Positions 1 to 10,016 of a stretch of DNA of 64,000 nt are shown here, in pieces. Origin of the DNA: Roseicella aerolata (lineage in GTDB: Bacteria > Pseudomonadota > Alphaproteobacteria > Acetobacterales > Acetobacteraceae); NCBI RefSeq assembly GCF_020523605.1, contig NZ_JAJAQI010000013.1, positions 62,001 through 126,000 of the forward strand, read 5' to 3'. The position numbers and the translations under genes are program-made. Within the stretch, counting starts at the first letter, position 1. Every line of letters begins with the position of its first letter. Below the pieces are notes generated by a model. It searched no databases. It was not told the DNA's origin and worked only from the letters and a program-made list of their open reading frames with translations.

Positions 1-629
1 TGCAGCGGCCCGGCGCCTTCGGCACCGTGCTCGATGCCGTCGCTGACCAGCAGCGCGGCGACGGGGCCGTTCTGCCCGGCGCGCCAGCCCTGGAAGGCGG
101 CAAGGGCCGCAGCGCGGTCGGGCTCCCAGGGCTTGGGCCGCAACGCGGCCAGCCGGGCGCGCAGATCCTCGACCGGCATGGGGCCGAGCACGCGCGGCGC
201 CTCGCCGGTCTCGGAGGGGGCGGTCGCCAGCAGGGCGGCCCGCCGCCCCTCCCGCCCCGCGCGGTCCAGCGCGGCGCCGGCGGCGGCCATGCGCGCCGGC
301 CAGTCGGCTGCGGCGGCCCAGCCATCGTCCACCACCAGCAGCAGCGTGCCCTCGCCCGCCGCGCCGCCGGCGCCCGGGCCCAGCACCGGCCGGGCGAGGC
401 CGAGGATCAGCAGGGCGGCCGCGACGATCCGCAGCAGCAGCAGCCACCACGGGGTGCGCGCGGGCGTCTCCTGGGTGATGGGCAGGTCGCGCAGCAGGCG
501 CAGCGCCGGGAAGGCGATGCGCCGCGGCGCCGGCGGGGTGACGCGCAGCAGCCACCAGAGCACGGGCAGCGCCGGCAGGGCCAGCAGCAGCCAGGGCGCG
601 GCGAAGGCGATCGGGCCAAGGCTCAGCAT
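1..629 (-). CDS. BatA-like membrane protein, N-terminal part (cut by window edge)
   Basis: The frame opens at an ATG at 629 and runs off the left edge, so about 209 codons are visible. A hydrophobic helix near residues 4-25 is followed by a second one near 55-75 (core LLLLRIVAAALLILGL). A von Willebrand-like fold then starts (LLLVVDDGW), with a later strand LLVSDGIEHG. This is the N-terminal pattern of BatA-type proteins, which in alphaproteobacteria usually continue into DUF4159; that part lies outside the window. The protein is expected in the inner membrane. Upstream on the same strand lie the DUF58 and MoxR genes, the usual partners of this family, although 409 bp separates it from the DUF58 gene. 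The exact role is not established; envelope-stress or chaperone-like functions are proposed for MoxR systems. Confidence 0.8.
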   Translation of the reverse strand, partial: MLSLGPIAFAAPWLLLALPALPVLWWLLRVTPPAPRRIAFPALRLLRDLPITQETPARTPWWLLLLRIVAAALLILGLARPVLGPGAGGAAGEGTLLLVVDDGWAAAADWPARMAAAGAALDRAGREGRRAALLATAPSETGEAPRVLGPMPVEDLRARLAALRPKPWEPDRAAALAAFQGWRAGQNGPVAALLVSDGIEHGAEGAGPL

Positions 630-1038
630 GGGGGGCTCGGCATCGGGTTGGGGCGCGGCGACTCAGGAGGGGTGGAGGCGCGCGGCAGGGCCGCCATCGG
701 TGCCGCCGCCTGGCCGCCGGGCCCCGGCGCGCGGTGGCGGGCAGGGCGCGACACCCGGCCCGGGCCGGTCTCCCGGGATGCAGGACACAAACCCACGGAA
801 GCCCGCACGCCGGAAAGGCCCGGGCCGGCCCTTCCGGCCGGGCCCTGCTCCACGCCGCCCGAGGGCCGGGGCTTGCAGGCCCGCCGCGGTGCCGGGACAA
901 GGCAGGCGCGGCGGGAGGGGGCCGGCACCACCACCCGGCCCGGCGCGCTCCGTGCCGGGCGGAGAGTCATGCGAAAGCATGGGAGCTGCGGCGAGGAGAG
1001 GCCCTGCGGCATGACGGGTGTGTCCACGCGGTCCGGCC
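630..1038. other. 409-bp non-coding stretch inside the MoxR cluster
   Basis: No frame here looks like a protein. The stretch is very GC-rich and holds several short inverted repeats, including a perfect 5-bp stem closed by GAAA at 68-81 bases past position 900 (CATGC at 968-972, GCATG at 977-981) and G/C palindromes around 820-845. It may separate the DUF58 and BatA-like genes into two transcripts, but no promoter is convincing. Confidence 0.5.
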
Positions 1039-1945
1039 CTACTGTGGCGCGAGGGCCTGCCACAGCGCCAGCAAAGCCGTCTGCGGCGGCTGATCGACAT
1101 GGTGGGTCATGAAGCCCCAGCCCGCGGCGGCGGCGATGGCCGCGATCCCCTCGCGGTGGTGGCGCAGGCGCTCGACATAGATGGCGCGGGCCTCCTCGAC
1201 CCGGGGCACCAGCACGCCCTGGCCGCCGGCGCCCCATTCGAACAGGACGCGCCCGGCATAGGCCCGGTTGCCTTCGCCGAGGGTTTCCTCCTCGGGGTCC
1301 AGCACCTGCAGGATATGCCCGCGCACCGGCCAGGCGGCCAGCATCGCGACCGCGGCGTGGATCTCCTCGAGCGGCGCCATGAAGTCGCCGATCAGCACCG
1401 CGCGGGCATGCCGCGGCAGGCCGGGATCGGGGGAGGGCAGGGCGCGGGACCTGGTCACCGCGCCCATCGTCTCGACCAGCGCGGCGAGGCCGGCCCGCCC
1501 GGCATGGCTGCGCCCCGGACCGCCGATCAGCCGCACCCGCTCCCCGCCCCTGAGCGCGAGCGCCGCCAGCGCCGCGGTCAGCAGGTCCGCCCGCTCCCGC
1601 TTGGTCGGGCGGCCCGGGGAGAAGGACCATTCCATGGAGCGGGAGGCATCGGACCAGAGCGCGATGGTCTGCGCCGCCTCCCACTCCGTCTCGCGGATGA
1701 AGAGCCGGTCGCTCTTGGCGCTCTGCCGCCAGTCGATCCGCCCGGCGGCATCGCCAGGCAGGAAGGGGCGGAACTGCCAGAAGGCGTCGCCCTGGCCGGC
1801 GCGGCGGCGGCCATGGACGCCCTGCAGGACCGTCGCGGCGACGCGATCGGCCGCCACCACCAGCGGCGGCAGGCGCGCGCCCAGTGCCTCGGCGCGGAGC
1901 GCCGCCTGGCCGGGCGGCAGCGAGGCGCGGGGCGGGGTACGGGGC

Positions 1946-1953
<8 letters not shown>
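1039..1953 (-). CDS. DUF58 domain protein
   Basis: 304 residues, soluble, without a signal peptide. The DUF58 hallmark is visible around residues 60-95: FRPFLPGDAAGRIDWRQSA followed by RLFIRETEWE. The C-terminal half has the alternating strand/helix pattern of a von Willebrand A-like domain (LWSDASRSM, then VLIGDFM). DUF58 proteins accompany MoxR AAA ATPases and are thought to be their substrates or adaptors; the molecular role is not settled. The gene overlaps the end of the upstream moxR-like gene by 8 bp, so the two are almost certainly co-translated. A start further downstream would cut into the domain, so the first ATG is used. Confidence 0.88.
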
Positions 1954-2974
<1,021 letters not shown>

Positions 2975-3063
2975 CCCAGACCCGATCCCTATATTGGCCC
3001 TGCGCGCACCCTGGGTACCCCTTGGGGCATGCCCCGGGGACACGGCGTCACCCGGACGTGTGG

Positions 3064-3741
3064 ATGAATCAGCCTATGGCCAGGAGCGACGCGAACAAAG
3101 CGGTGAATGGGGAGGCTGGCGTGCAGAACCGGATGAGGCCGCTGGGCGGCCCGCAACGGAACGCGGCCGGGCCGGATGCGCCTGGTGCGCGGGGAGCCCA
3201 GGGGGGCATGGGTGCAAGGGTGAAGCACGAGGTTGGGGAATACGCGATCCGGATCGATCGCAACGGCACCTGGTACTACCAGGGCAGCCCGATCGGCCGG
3301 AAGGAGCTGGTCTGTTTGTTCGCCAGCGTGCTGCGGCGGGAGCCGGATGGCAGCTACTGGCTGGAGACGCCGGTGGAGCGCGGCCGGATCGCGGTGGAGG
3401 ACGCGCCCTTCGTGGCCGTCGAGATGTGGTGGAAGGATTGTGATTGCGGGGACGGCAAGCCGCGGCAATGCCTCGCCTTCCGCACCAATCTGGATGAGAT
3501 CGTGACGGCGGATGCCGAGCACCCGATCCGCATCCACCTGGACCCGCGGACGCGGGAGCCGCGGCCCTATGTCACCATCCGGCCGGGGCTGGAGGCGAAG
3601 ATCAACCGCGCGGTCTTCTACGAGCTGGTCGCGCTCGGCCAGACCGAGGTGATCGACGGGCGGGAGGTGCTGGGCGTCTGGAGCGAGGGCGTCTTCTTCC
3701 CGATCGACGAGGTGGGTGCGCTGGAGGCAGCCGCGGAATGA
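3064..3741 (+). CDS. DUF1285 domain protein
   Basis: About 225 residues from the ATG at 3064. Upstream (3022) and downstream (3208) in-frame ATGs are also possible, because the first 65 residues are a polar tail rich in Gly, Pro and Arg that the family does not need. The conserved part begins at YAIRIDRNGTWYYQGSPI and continues with RREPDGSYWLETPVERG and WWKDCDCGDGKPRQCLAF. This is a DUF1285 protein, common in alphaproteobacteria and of unknown function, often encoded beside MoxR and CCA-enzyme genes as here. The residue pair CDC followed by QC might bind a metal, but that is speculation. No membrane segment is visible. The start choice is the weak point. Confidence 0.82.
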   Translation: MNQPMARSDANKAVNGEAGVQNRMRPLGGPQRNAAGPDAPGARGAQGGMGARVKHEVGEYAIRIDRNGTWYYQGSPIGRKELVCLFASVLRREPDGSYWLETPVERGRIAVEDAPFVAVEMWWKDCDCGDGKPRQCLAFRTNLDEIVTADAEHPIRIHLDPRTREPRPYVTIRPGLEAKINRAVFYELVALGQTEVIDGREVLGVWSEGVFFPIDEVGALEAAAE

Positions 3742-3853
3742 CCTGGCCCGCAGGGCAGGCAAGGTGGCCCGGTGGCCCGCAGCGGTCCGCCGGACATCCC
3801 GCGCGTGTTGATGGTGCGACGGGCCGGCGGACGGCCGAGAGGACGGCGCTGGC

Positions 3854-4444
3854 GTGACCCCTGCGGATATCGCGGCAAGGCTGGCCGATCCGGCGGCGCT
3901 CGCCCTGATCGGCCCGACCCGCTTCAACGATGCGGAAGGCGTCGCCCCCGCCCGCATCGTCCCGGCCGCCGTGCTGGTGCCGATCGTGCTGCACCCGGAG
4001 CCGACCATCCTGCTGACGCTGCGCGCGGCGACCATGTCCTCCCATGCCGGCCAGGTGAGCTTCCCGGGCGGGCGGATCGAGGCGGGCGAGACGCCGGAGG
4101 CCGCCGCGGTGCGGGAGGCGGCGGAGGAGGTCGGCCTCGACCCCCGGCTGCCGGAATTGCTGGGGCGGCTGCCCGATCACGCCACCGGCACCGGCTTCCG
4201 CATCACCCCCGTGGTCGGTTTCGTGCCGCCGCCGCTCAACCTGGTGCCCGACCCGCGGGAGGTGGAGGAGCCCTTCGAGCTGCCGCTCTCGGTCGTGCTG
4301 GACCCGCATGCGCCGGAGCGGCGCCAGGCGGAGTGGAAGGGGCGCCTGCGTGAGTTCTGGGTCTGGCCGCATGAGCGCCACTACATCTGGGGCGCGACCG
4401 CGGCGATCCTGGTGAACCTGGCGAGGATCCTGCGCGGCGGCTGA
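3854..4444 (+). CDS. Nudix hydrolase, CoA pyrophosphatase type
   Basis: 196 residues starting at a GTG (3854), with AGAGGA 10 bp upstream. The Nudix box is complete at about residues 75-97: G(5x)E(7x)REAAEEVGL. In front of it sits LRAATMSSHAGQVSFPGG, the extra motif that marks the NudL/YeaB-like CoA pyrophosphatases (the UPF0035 pattern). Such enzymes hydrolyse CoA or acyl-CoA to 3',5'-ADP and phosphopantetheine in the cytosol using Mg2+. The gene lies in a run of plus-strand genes that continues with DUF6111 and the CCA-adding enzyme, an order common in this group. Other Nudix substrates cannot be ruled out from sequence alone. Confidence 0.88.
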   Translation: MTPADIAARLADPAALALIGPTRFNDAEGVAPARIVPAAVLVPIVLHPEPTILLTLRAATMSSHAGQVSFPGGRIEAGETPEAAAVREAAEEVGLDPRLPELLGRLPDHATGTGFRITPVVGFVPPPLNLVPDPREVEEPFELPLSVVLDPHAPERRQAEWKGRLREFWVWPHERHYIWGATAAILVNLARILRGG

Positions 4445-4517
4445 GCAGGCTTCGCGGCGCAGGCCGCGCCCGCCGCGTTGGGCATGGCGTGATGCGGCCC
4501 CGGAGGATGGCGCCCCG

Positions 4518-4772
4518 ATGGTCTATCTGATCGAGTTCTTCCTCTTCCTCCTGCCTTTCGCGCTCTATGCGCTGTGGCGGCGCTACAACCCGGATATCGA
4601 GCCGGGGCCGCGCGTCATGCTGGCCGCCGCCGCCGGGGTGCTGCTGATGCTGGTCTTCGCCATCTGGTACGGGATCTCGGTCTCCATGGCGCCCGATGCC
4701 ATCTATGTGCCCGCCGAGCTCGGCCCGGACGGGCGGGTGGTGCCGGGCCGGGTGGTGGAGCCGGCGCGGTGA
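4518..4772 (+). CDS. DUF6111 small membrane protein
   Basis: 84 residues with two predicted membrane helices (about 3-19 and 33-53) joined by a short basic loop (WRRYNPDIEPGPRV), and a polar tail ending in VVPGRVVEPAR. The layout matches DUF6111, a family of short alphaproteobacterial membrane proteins of unknown role. Its TGA overlaps the GTG start of the CCA-adding enzyme (GTGA), so the two are translationally coupled. This conserved coupling is the only clue to function. Confidence 0.82.
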   Translation: MVYLIEFFLFLLPFALYALWRRYNPDIEPGPRVMLAAAAGVLLMLVFAIWYGISVSMAPDAIYVPAELGPDGRVVPGRVVEPAR

Positions 4773-5986
4773 CGGAGGACCCGCCGGCGGCGCGGCTCGA
4801 TCCGCCCGCGCTCCTGCGGCGCGGCGCGCCGGCGGCGGTGCTGGCGACGCTGCCCGGCGCGCGGGCGGTGGGCGGCGCGGTGCGGGACCTGCTGGCGGGC
4901 CGGGCGGTGCAGGATGTGGATGTCGCGGCGCCCCTGCCGCCGGAGGCCATCGCGGAGCGCCTGCGCGCCGCCGGCCTCAAGGTCTTCGAGACCGGCCTTG
5001 CCCACGGCACGGTGACCGCGGTGCTGGACCGCGAGCCGGTGGAGGTGACCAGCCTGCGGCGGGACGTGGCAACCGATGGCCGCCATGCCGAGGTGGAATG
5101 GACCACCGACTGGCGGGAGGACGCGGCGCGGCGGGACTTCACCATCAATGCCATGTCCATGGCGGCCGATGGCGCGCTCTGGGACTATTTCGGCGGCCGG
5201 GCGGACCTGGAGGCCGGCCGGGTGCGCTTCGTCGGCGACCCCTCGACCCGCCTGGCCGAGGACTATCTCCGCGCCCTCCGCTTCTTCCGCTTCCAGGCCC
5301 GCTACGGGGCAGGGGAGCCCGACCCGGACGCCATCGCCGCCATCCGCGCGGCGGTGCCGGGCCTTGCGCGGCTCTCGGCCGAGCGGGTCTGGATGGAGCT
5401 GAAGCGGCTGCTGGCCGCGCCCGATCCGCTGGCGGCCGTGGCGCTGATGGCCGGGACGGGCGTGCTGGGGGCGGTGCTGCCGGAAGGCGCCGACCTCGCC
5501 GTGCTGGCCGCCCTGGCGCGGGCCGGCGGGCCGGCCGATCCGCTGCTGCGCTTCGCCGCCCTGGTCGCGCCCGGTGCGGAGGATGCGGGCCTGCCGCAGC
5601 GCCTGCGCTGGTCCGCCGCCGAGGCGAGCCGCTACCTGGCCGCCCGCGACCTCGCCCCCGTGCTGCCCGGCCCGGAGGGCGCCGGGCTGCGCCGGCTGCT
5701 GGCCGACCTGCCGCCGGAGACGCTGACCGACCGCGCCTGGATCGCCGAGGCCCGCGGCCTGCCCGGCGACTGGCCGGCGCTGCGGGCCCGCATCGCCGCG
5801 ACCCCCCGGCCGGTCTTCCCCCTCAAGGGCCGGGACGGCATCGCCGCCGGCATCCCGCCCGGCGTCGCGCTGGGAGAGGCGCTGGCCGCGACCCGCGCCT
5901 GGTGGCTGGACCGCGGCTGCACGGACGATGCCGAGGCCTGCCGGGCCTATCTCTGCGAATTGGCCGCGCGCACGGCGATCCGATAA
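4769..5986 (+). CDS. cca: CCA tRNA nucleotidyltransferase
   Basis: 405 residues from the GTG at 4769, which overlaps the stop of the DUF6111 gene. The class II nucleotidyltransferase head is clear: RAVGGAVRDLLAGR followed by DVDVA (the catalytic Asp pair), then RRDFTINAMSM and the FVGDPSTRLAEDYLRALRFF region that contributes to nucleotide selection. The enzyme adds or repairs the 3'-terminal CCA of tRNAs in the cytosol. The C-terminal half is Ala/Leu-rich and less conserved, as is usual. Both tRNA genes in this window already encode CCA, so here the enzyme would mainly repair ends. Poly(A) polymerases share the head domain, but the short length and the alphaproteobacterial context favour CCA addition. 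Confidence 0.92.
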   Translation: MTEDPPAARLDPPALLRRGAPAAVLATLPGARAVGGAVRDLLAGRAVQDVDVAAPLPPEAIAERLRAAGLKVFETGLAHGTVTAVLDREPVEVTSLRRDVATDGRHAEVEWTTDWREDAARRDFTINAMSMAADGALWDYFGGRADLEAGRVRFVGDPSTRLAEDYLRALRFFRFQARYGAGEPDPDAIAAIRAAVPGLARLSAERVWMELKRLLAAPDPLAAVALMAGTGVLGAVLPEGADLAVLAALARAGGPADPLLRFAALVAPGAEDAGLPQRLRWSAAEASRYLAARDLAPVLPGPEGAGLRRLLADLPPETLTDRAWIAEARGLPGDWPALRARIAATPRPVFPLKGRDGIAAGIPPGVALGEALAATRAWWLDRGCTDDAEACRAYLCELAARTAIR

Positions 5987-5998
5987 ACCCCCGGCCCC

Positions 5999-7771
5999 AT
6001 GGCCGTCCTTCCCGCCGATCCTTCCTCCCGCGCCCTGATCCGGCGCCTGCTGCACGGCTACCTGATGCAGCACCGCCGCGGCATCGCCCTCGCGGTGCTC
6101 TGCACCCTGGCGCTGGCGGGCCTCACCGCCCTCTATCCCATCGTCATCCAGCAGGGCTTCGACCGCTTCACGGCCAACGACCCCCAGCTGATCTGGCTGC
6201 TGCCGCTGGTCATCATCGTCGTCACCTGCGCCAAGGCCCTGGCGCAATACGGCCAGGCGGTCGCGGTCCAGTCCGTGGTGCTGCGGGTGATCGAGGCGCT
6301 GCAGGGCGATCTGTTCCGCGCGCTCACCCGCGCCGACCTCGCCAGCGTGGTGCGCGAGGCGCCGGCCCGGCATGCCACGAAGTTCACCGTCGATGCCGCG
6401 GCGATCCGCGAGGCGCTGACCAAATCCATCAATGGCGGCGCCGATGTTCTGACCGTGGTCGGCCTCATCGCCTCCATGGTCTGGCTGGACTGGCAGATGT
6501 CGCTCATTGCCGCCGCCCTCTACCCGATCGCGGTGGTGCCCATCCTGCGGCTCGGCAAGCGCATCCGCCGCGCCTCGGGCGGGATGCAGGAGCGGATGGG
6601 CGAGACCGCGGCGCAACTGACGGAATCCTTCGCCGCCGCCCGCGTGGTCCGCGCCTACCGGCTGGAGGCGCAGGAGGAGGCCCGCGCCGCGCATGCCTTC
6701 GCGCGGCTGCGCGAGAGCCTCTTCGGCATCGCCCGCACCCGCGCCAGCCTCGACCCGACGCTGGAGGCGCTGGGCGGCATCGCCGTCGCCGCCGTGCTGG
6801 GCTTCGTCGGCTGGCGCGTGGCTTCGGGCCAGGGGACGGTGGGCGAGTTCACCGGCTTCGTCGCGGCGCTGCTCATCGCCTCCCGCCCCGTGCGGGCGCT
6901 GGGCTCCCTGAACGCCGCGATGCAGGAGGGGCTGGCCGGCCTCTCCCGCGTCTTCGCGGTGGTGGACACGCCGCGCCATATCCTGGACGCGCCGGATGCG
7001 GTGCCGCTGCCGGCCGGGCGCGGGCGGGTGGAGTTCGACGCCGTCGGCTTCCGCTATGACGGCACGCCGGATGCCGCGCTGACCAGCCTCTCCTTCACGG
7101 CCGAGCCGGGGCAGACCGTGGCGCTGGTCGGCCCTTCCGGCGCCGGGAAGTCCACCGCCCTCGCGCTCGTCCCGCGCCTCTATGACGCGACGGCGGGCGC
7201 CGTGCGGCTGGACGGCGCCGATGTCCGGGCGGTGACGCTGGCCTCGCTGCGCGATGCCATCGCCTATGTCGGCCAGGACGCGGTGATGTTCGACGACACC
7301 GCCTTCGCCAACATCGCCTGCGGCCGCCCCGACGCGACCGCGGCGGAGGTGGAGGCCGCCGCCCGCGCCGCCGCGGCGCATGACTTCATCGCCGCCTTGC
7401 CCGAAGGATACCACACGGTGCTCGGCCCGGGCGGCGGGCGGCTCTCCGGCGGGCAGAGGCAGCGGATCGCCCTGGCGCGGGCGCTGCTGCGCGACCCGCG
7501 CGTGCTGCTGCTGGACGAGGCGACGAGCGCGCTGGATGCCGAGAACGAGGCGCTGGTGCAGGCCGCCCTCGCGCGCCTCCGGCAGGGGCGGACGACGCTG
7601 GTCATCGCGCACCGGCTCGCCACGGTGCGGGAAGCCGACCGGATCGTGGTGATGCAGGACGGGCGCGCGGTGGAGCAGGGCACCCATGCGGCGCTGATGG
7701 CCGAGGACGGGCTCTATGCCCGGCTGGTCAGGACGCAGGCTTTCGACAACACTGAGACCGTCGCCGCCTGA
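5999..7771 (+). CDS. ABC exporter, fused membrane and ATPase domains (MsbA-like)
   Basis: 590 residues in the half-transporter layout of type IV ABC exporters. Six membrane helices occupy about residues 20-320. The nucleotide-binding domain follows, with Walker A GPSGAGKST near residue 380, the signature LSGGQRQRIALARALL, Walker B VLLLDEATSALD and the switch His in VIAHRLATV. It should act as a homodimer in the inner membrane. The sequence is closest in style to MsbA and other lipid or drug exporters; the substrate cannot be read from it. It begins 12 bp after the CCA gene and probably shares its transcript. Confidence 0.9.
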   Translation: MAVLPADPSSRALIRRLLHGYLMQHRRGIALAVLCTLALAGLTALYPIVIQQGFDRFTANDPQLIWLLPLVIIVVTCAKALAQYGQAVAVQSVVLRVIEALQGDLFRALTRADLASVVREAPARHATKFTVDAAAIREALTKSINGGADVLTVVGLIASMVWLDWQMSLIAAALYPIAVVPILRLGKRIRRASGGMQERMGETAAQLTESFAAARVVRAYRLEAQEEARAAHAFARLRESLFGIARTRASLDPTLEALGGIAVAAVLGFVGWRVASGQGTVGEFTGFVAALLIASRPVRALGSLNAAMQEGLAGLSRVFAVVDTPRHILDAPDAVPLPAGRGRVEFDAVGFRYDGTPDAALTSLSFTAEPGQTVALVGPSGAGKSTALALVPRLYDATAGAVRLDGADVRAVTLASLRDAIAYVGQDAVMFDDTAFANIACGRPDATAAEVEAAARAAAAHDFIAALPEGYHTVLGPGGGRLSGGQRQRIALARALLRDPRVLLLDEATSALDAENEALVQAALARLRQGRTTLVIAHRLATVREADRIVVMQDGRAVEQGTHAALMAEDGLYARLVRTQAFDNTETVAA

Positions 7772-7846
7772 GCCCTCCGGACCTCCCCGTCAGGCCAGAA
7801 CCTGGCCAGGACCGGTCCGAGTTTCCGAAAGGCCAGCATCCGACCC

Positions 7847-9004
7847 ATGCCACCCCGGAACCGCTGGCTCGAATTGCTGCTGATCGGCGTGGCGCGGGTC
7901 GCCATGGGCGTGCAGTTCCAGGCGGTCGGTGCGCTCGGTCCGCTGCTCGTCGGCACGCTGGTCGCCGACTGGGCGGCGCTCGGGACGCTGATCGGTATCT
8001 ATTCGCTTGCGGGCGTCGCCGTCGCGCTGCCGGCCGGCTGGCTGCTGGCGCGCTTCGGGGACCGGCGCATCCTGCTGGCCGGACTCGCGCTGATGACCGC
8101 GGGCGGCATCCTGCTGGCGCTGGCGCCGGGCTACGGCCTGGCGCTGCTCGGGCGGCTCGTCGCCGGCGGCGGCTCGGCGCTGCTCACCATCGCCTGCGCC
8201 AAGCGGGTGCTGGACCGCTTCGCCGGCCCGTCCCTCGCCCCGGCCATGGGGGTCATGCTCTCCGCCTGGCCGGTCGGCATCTCGGTCGCGCTGCTGGCCC
8301 TGCCGCTGGCGGGGCAGGATTACCGCCTCGGCCTGCTCGGCTCGGCCCTCCTCTGCGGCCTCGCCTTGCCGCTGCTGGCCTGGGCGGTGCCCGAGGGCCA
8401 GCGCGGCCCCGCCGCCCGCATGGCCCGGCTGCGGCCGGGCGAGGGGTGGCCGCTGCTCGCGGTCGGCGCGCTCTGGGCCACCTACAACGCCGCCTATGCC
8501 GTGCTGCTCGGCTTCGCGCCCGCCTTCCTGGTGGCGCAGGGGGCGAGCGCGGGCATGGCCGGCGCGGTCTCCTCCCTGGTCGGCTGGGCGGTCCTGCCGC
8601 TGCTGCCGCTGGGCGGCGCGATCGCCGAGCGGCTGGGCCGGCCCATGCTGGTCTGCGCCCTCTGCCAGGCTGGGATGGTGGCGGCGCTGCTGGCGCTGGT
8701 CGCGGGGGCCCCGGCGGCGCCGGCGCTGATCGCCTTCGGCCTGCTGGCCGGGCCGCCGGCAAGCCTGATCATGGCCCTGCTCGGCCGGGTCCTCTCGGCC
8801 GAGAGCCGGGCCTTCGGCGTCGGCCTCCACTACATGATGTTCTATGGCGGCCTGGCGCTGCTGCCGCCGCTGGCCGGGCTGCTGCGGGACGTCACGGATG
8901 CGCCCGCGGCGCCGATCCTGGCGGCGGCGGGGTTCCTGACGCTGGCGCTGGGCGCGCTCGGGGCGCTGGCCGCCATGCTGCGCGAGCCGCGCCGGCGGGG
9001 CTGA
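7847..9004 (+). CDS. MFS transporter (CynX/NimT-like)
   Basis: 385 residues with about twelve hydrophobic segments and the usual central charged loop (PEGQRGPAARMARLRPGEG). The loop between helices 2 and 3 reads GWLLARFGDRRILLAG, the major-facilitator signature. Short size, a short N-terminus and few charged residues in the helices resemble the CynX/NimT group that moves small anions or nitroimidazoles, but the substrate is unknown. It converges with the Bug-type gene on the other strand; only 40 bp of G/C-rich sequence separates the two stop codons. Confidence 0.87.
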   Translation: MPPRNRWLELLLIGVARVAMGVQFQAVGALGPLLVGTLVADWAALGTLIGIYSLAGVAVALPAGWLLARFGDRRILLAGLALMTAGGILLALAPGYGLALLGRLVAGGGSALLTIACAKRVLDRFAGPSLAPAMGVMLSAWPVGISVALLALPLAGQDYRLGLLGSALLCGLALPLLAWAVPEGQRGPAARMARLRPGEGWPLLAVGALWATYNAAYAVLLGFAPAFLVAQGASAGMAGAVSSLVGWAVLPLLPLGGAIAERLGRPMLVCALCQAGMVAALLALVAGAPAAPALIAFGLLAGPPASLIMALLGRVLSAESRAFGVGLHYMMFYGGLALLPPLAGLLRDVTDAPAAPILAAAGFLTLALGALGALAAMLREPRRRG

Positions 9005-9044
9005 CCGTGCCGGCCGGGGCGTGCCCACGCCGCGGCCCTGCCCG

Positions 9045-10016
9045 TCACCCGGGTTTCGCCCCCGCCCGCGCGATCAGCCCGGCGATCCGGGGCATCTCCT
9101 CCGCCAGGAAGGCGCGGAGCTGTTCCGGCCCCATCTCCGGCCAGAGCACCGTCGCCGTGCCGTCGAAGAATTCCTGCACCTTCGGGTCGCCCATCGCCTC
9201 CCGCATCGCGGCGGAGAGCCGCGCCACCACCCCGCCGGGTGTCCGGGCCGGCACGAAGAGCCCGGCCCAGGGCACCAGCTCGGCGCCGGGGAAGCCGGCT
9301 TCCGCCACCGTCGGCACCTCGGGCGCCAGCCGCACCCGCTGGCGGTCCGTGATGCCCAGCGCGCGCAGCCGGCCTTCCCGCACATGCGGCAGGCTGGTCA
9401 GCGGATAGTCCCACATCACGTCCAGCCGCCCGCCGATGACGTCGTTCAGACCCTGCGTCCCGTTGGCATAGGGGGCGTGCACCATGCGCGTGCCGGTCGC
9501 CTGCAGCAGCGTCTCGGCTGCGAGATGCGGGGAGGTGCCGACGCCGACCGAGGCATAGGTCAGCCCCTCCGGCCGCTCCCGGGCCGCCGCCACCAGATCG
9601 GCGAGGCTCCGCCAGGGGCGCTGCGGCGCGCAGATGATGAGGTGCGGGGAGGCGCCGAGGCCGTGCACCGGCGCGAGGTCCCGCTGCGGATGGTAGCGCA
9701 GGTTGGGGAACATGGCGGGCGCCGAGGCCATCGGCCCCTGGCTGCCATAGAGCAGGGTGTAGCCATCCGGCGCGGCGCGGGCCACCGCCTCCGCCCCGAT
9801 GGTGCCGCCGGCGCCCGGGCGGTTCTCCACGACGACGCTCTGGCCGAGGCTCTGGCCCATGCGCTGGGCCAGGGTGCGGGCTGAGGTGTCGGTGATGCCG
9901 CCGGCGGCGAAGGGGACGATCCAGGTGATGCTGCGGCTCGGGTAGCCCTGCGCCGCCGCCAGGCCGGGCAGCAGCGCCGGCGCGGCCAGCAGGGCGCGGC
10001 GGGTGGGATGGGACAT
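9045..10016 (-). CDS. Bug-family tripartite tricarboxylate transporter binding protein
   Basis: 323 residues from the ATG at 10016, preceded by GGGGAGG. A twin-arginine-like N-terminus (MSHPTRRALLAAPALLPG) ends in AAAQ, so the protein is periplasmic. The Bug fold is marked by WIVPFAAGGITDTSAR, ENRPGAGGTIGAE and the later VPTVAEAG. Such proteins capture carboxylates or other small ligands for TctAB-type permeases. No tctA or tctB gene is nearby, so this is one of the orphan Bug proteins that abound in Roseomonas-like and Burkholderiales genomes. The ligand is unknown. Reading further upstream in the same frame gives a long arginine-rich extension that I reject. Confidence 0.92.
   Translation of the reverse strand: MSHPTRRALLAAPALLPGLAAAQGYPSRSITWIVPFAAGGITDTSARTLAQRMGQSLGQSVVVENRPGAGGTIGAEAVARAAPDGYTLLYGSQGPMASAPAMFPNLRYHPQRDLAPVHGLGASPHLIICAPQRPWRSLADLVAAARERPEGLTYASVGVGTSPHLAAETLLQATGTRMVHAPYANGTQGLNDVIGGRLDVMWDYPLTSLPHVREGRLRALGITDRQRVRLAPEVPTVAEAGFPGAELVPWAGLFVPARTPGGVVARLSAAMREAMGDPKVQEFFDGTATVLWPEMGPEQLRAFLAEEMPRIAGLIARAGAKPG

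Noticed and set aside
4703-7687. A 994-codon minus-strand frame
   Set aside because: It runs opposite both the CCA-adding enzyme and the ABC exporter, which have all their motifs; the minus frame has none.
7790-9028. A 412-codon minus-strand frame
   Set aside because: Composition is Arg/Gln/Gly-rich without motifs; the plus strand encodes a full MFS transporter over the same bases.
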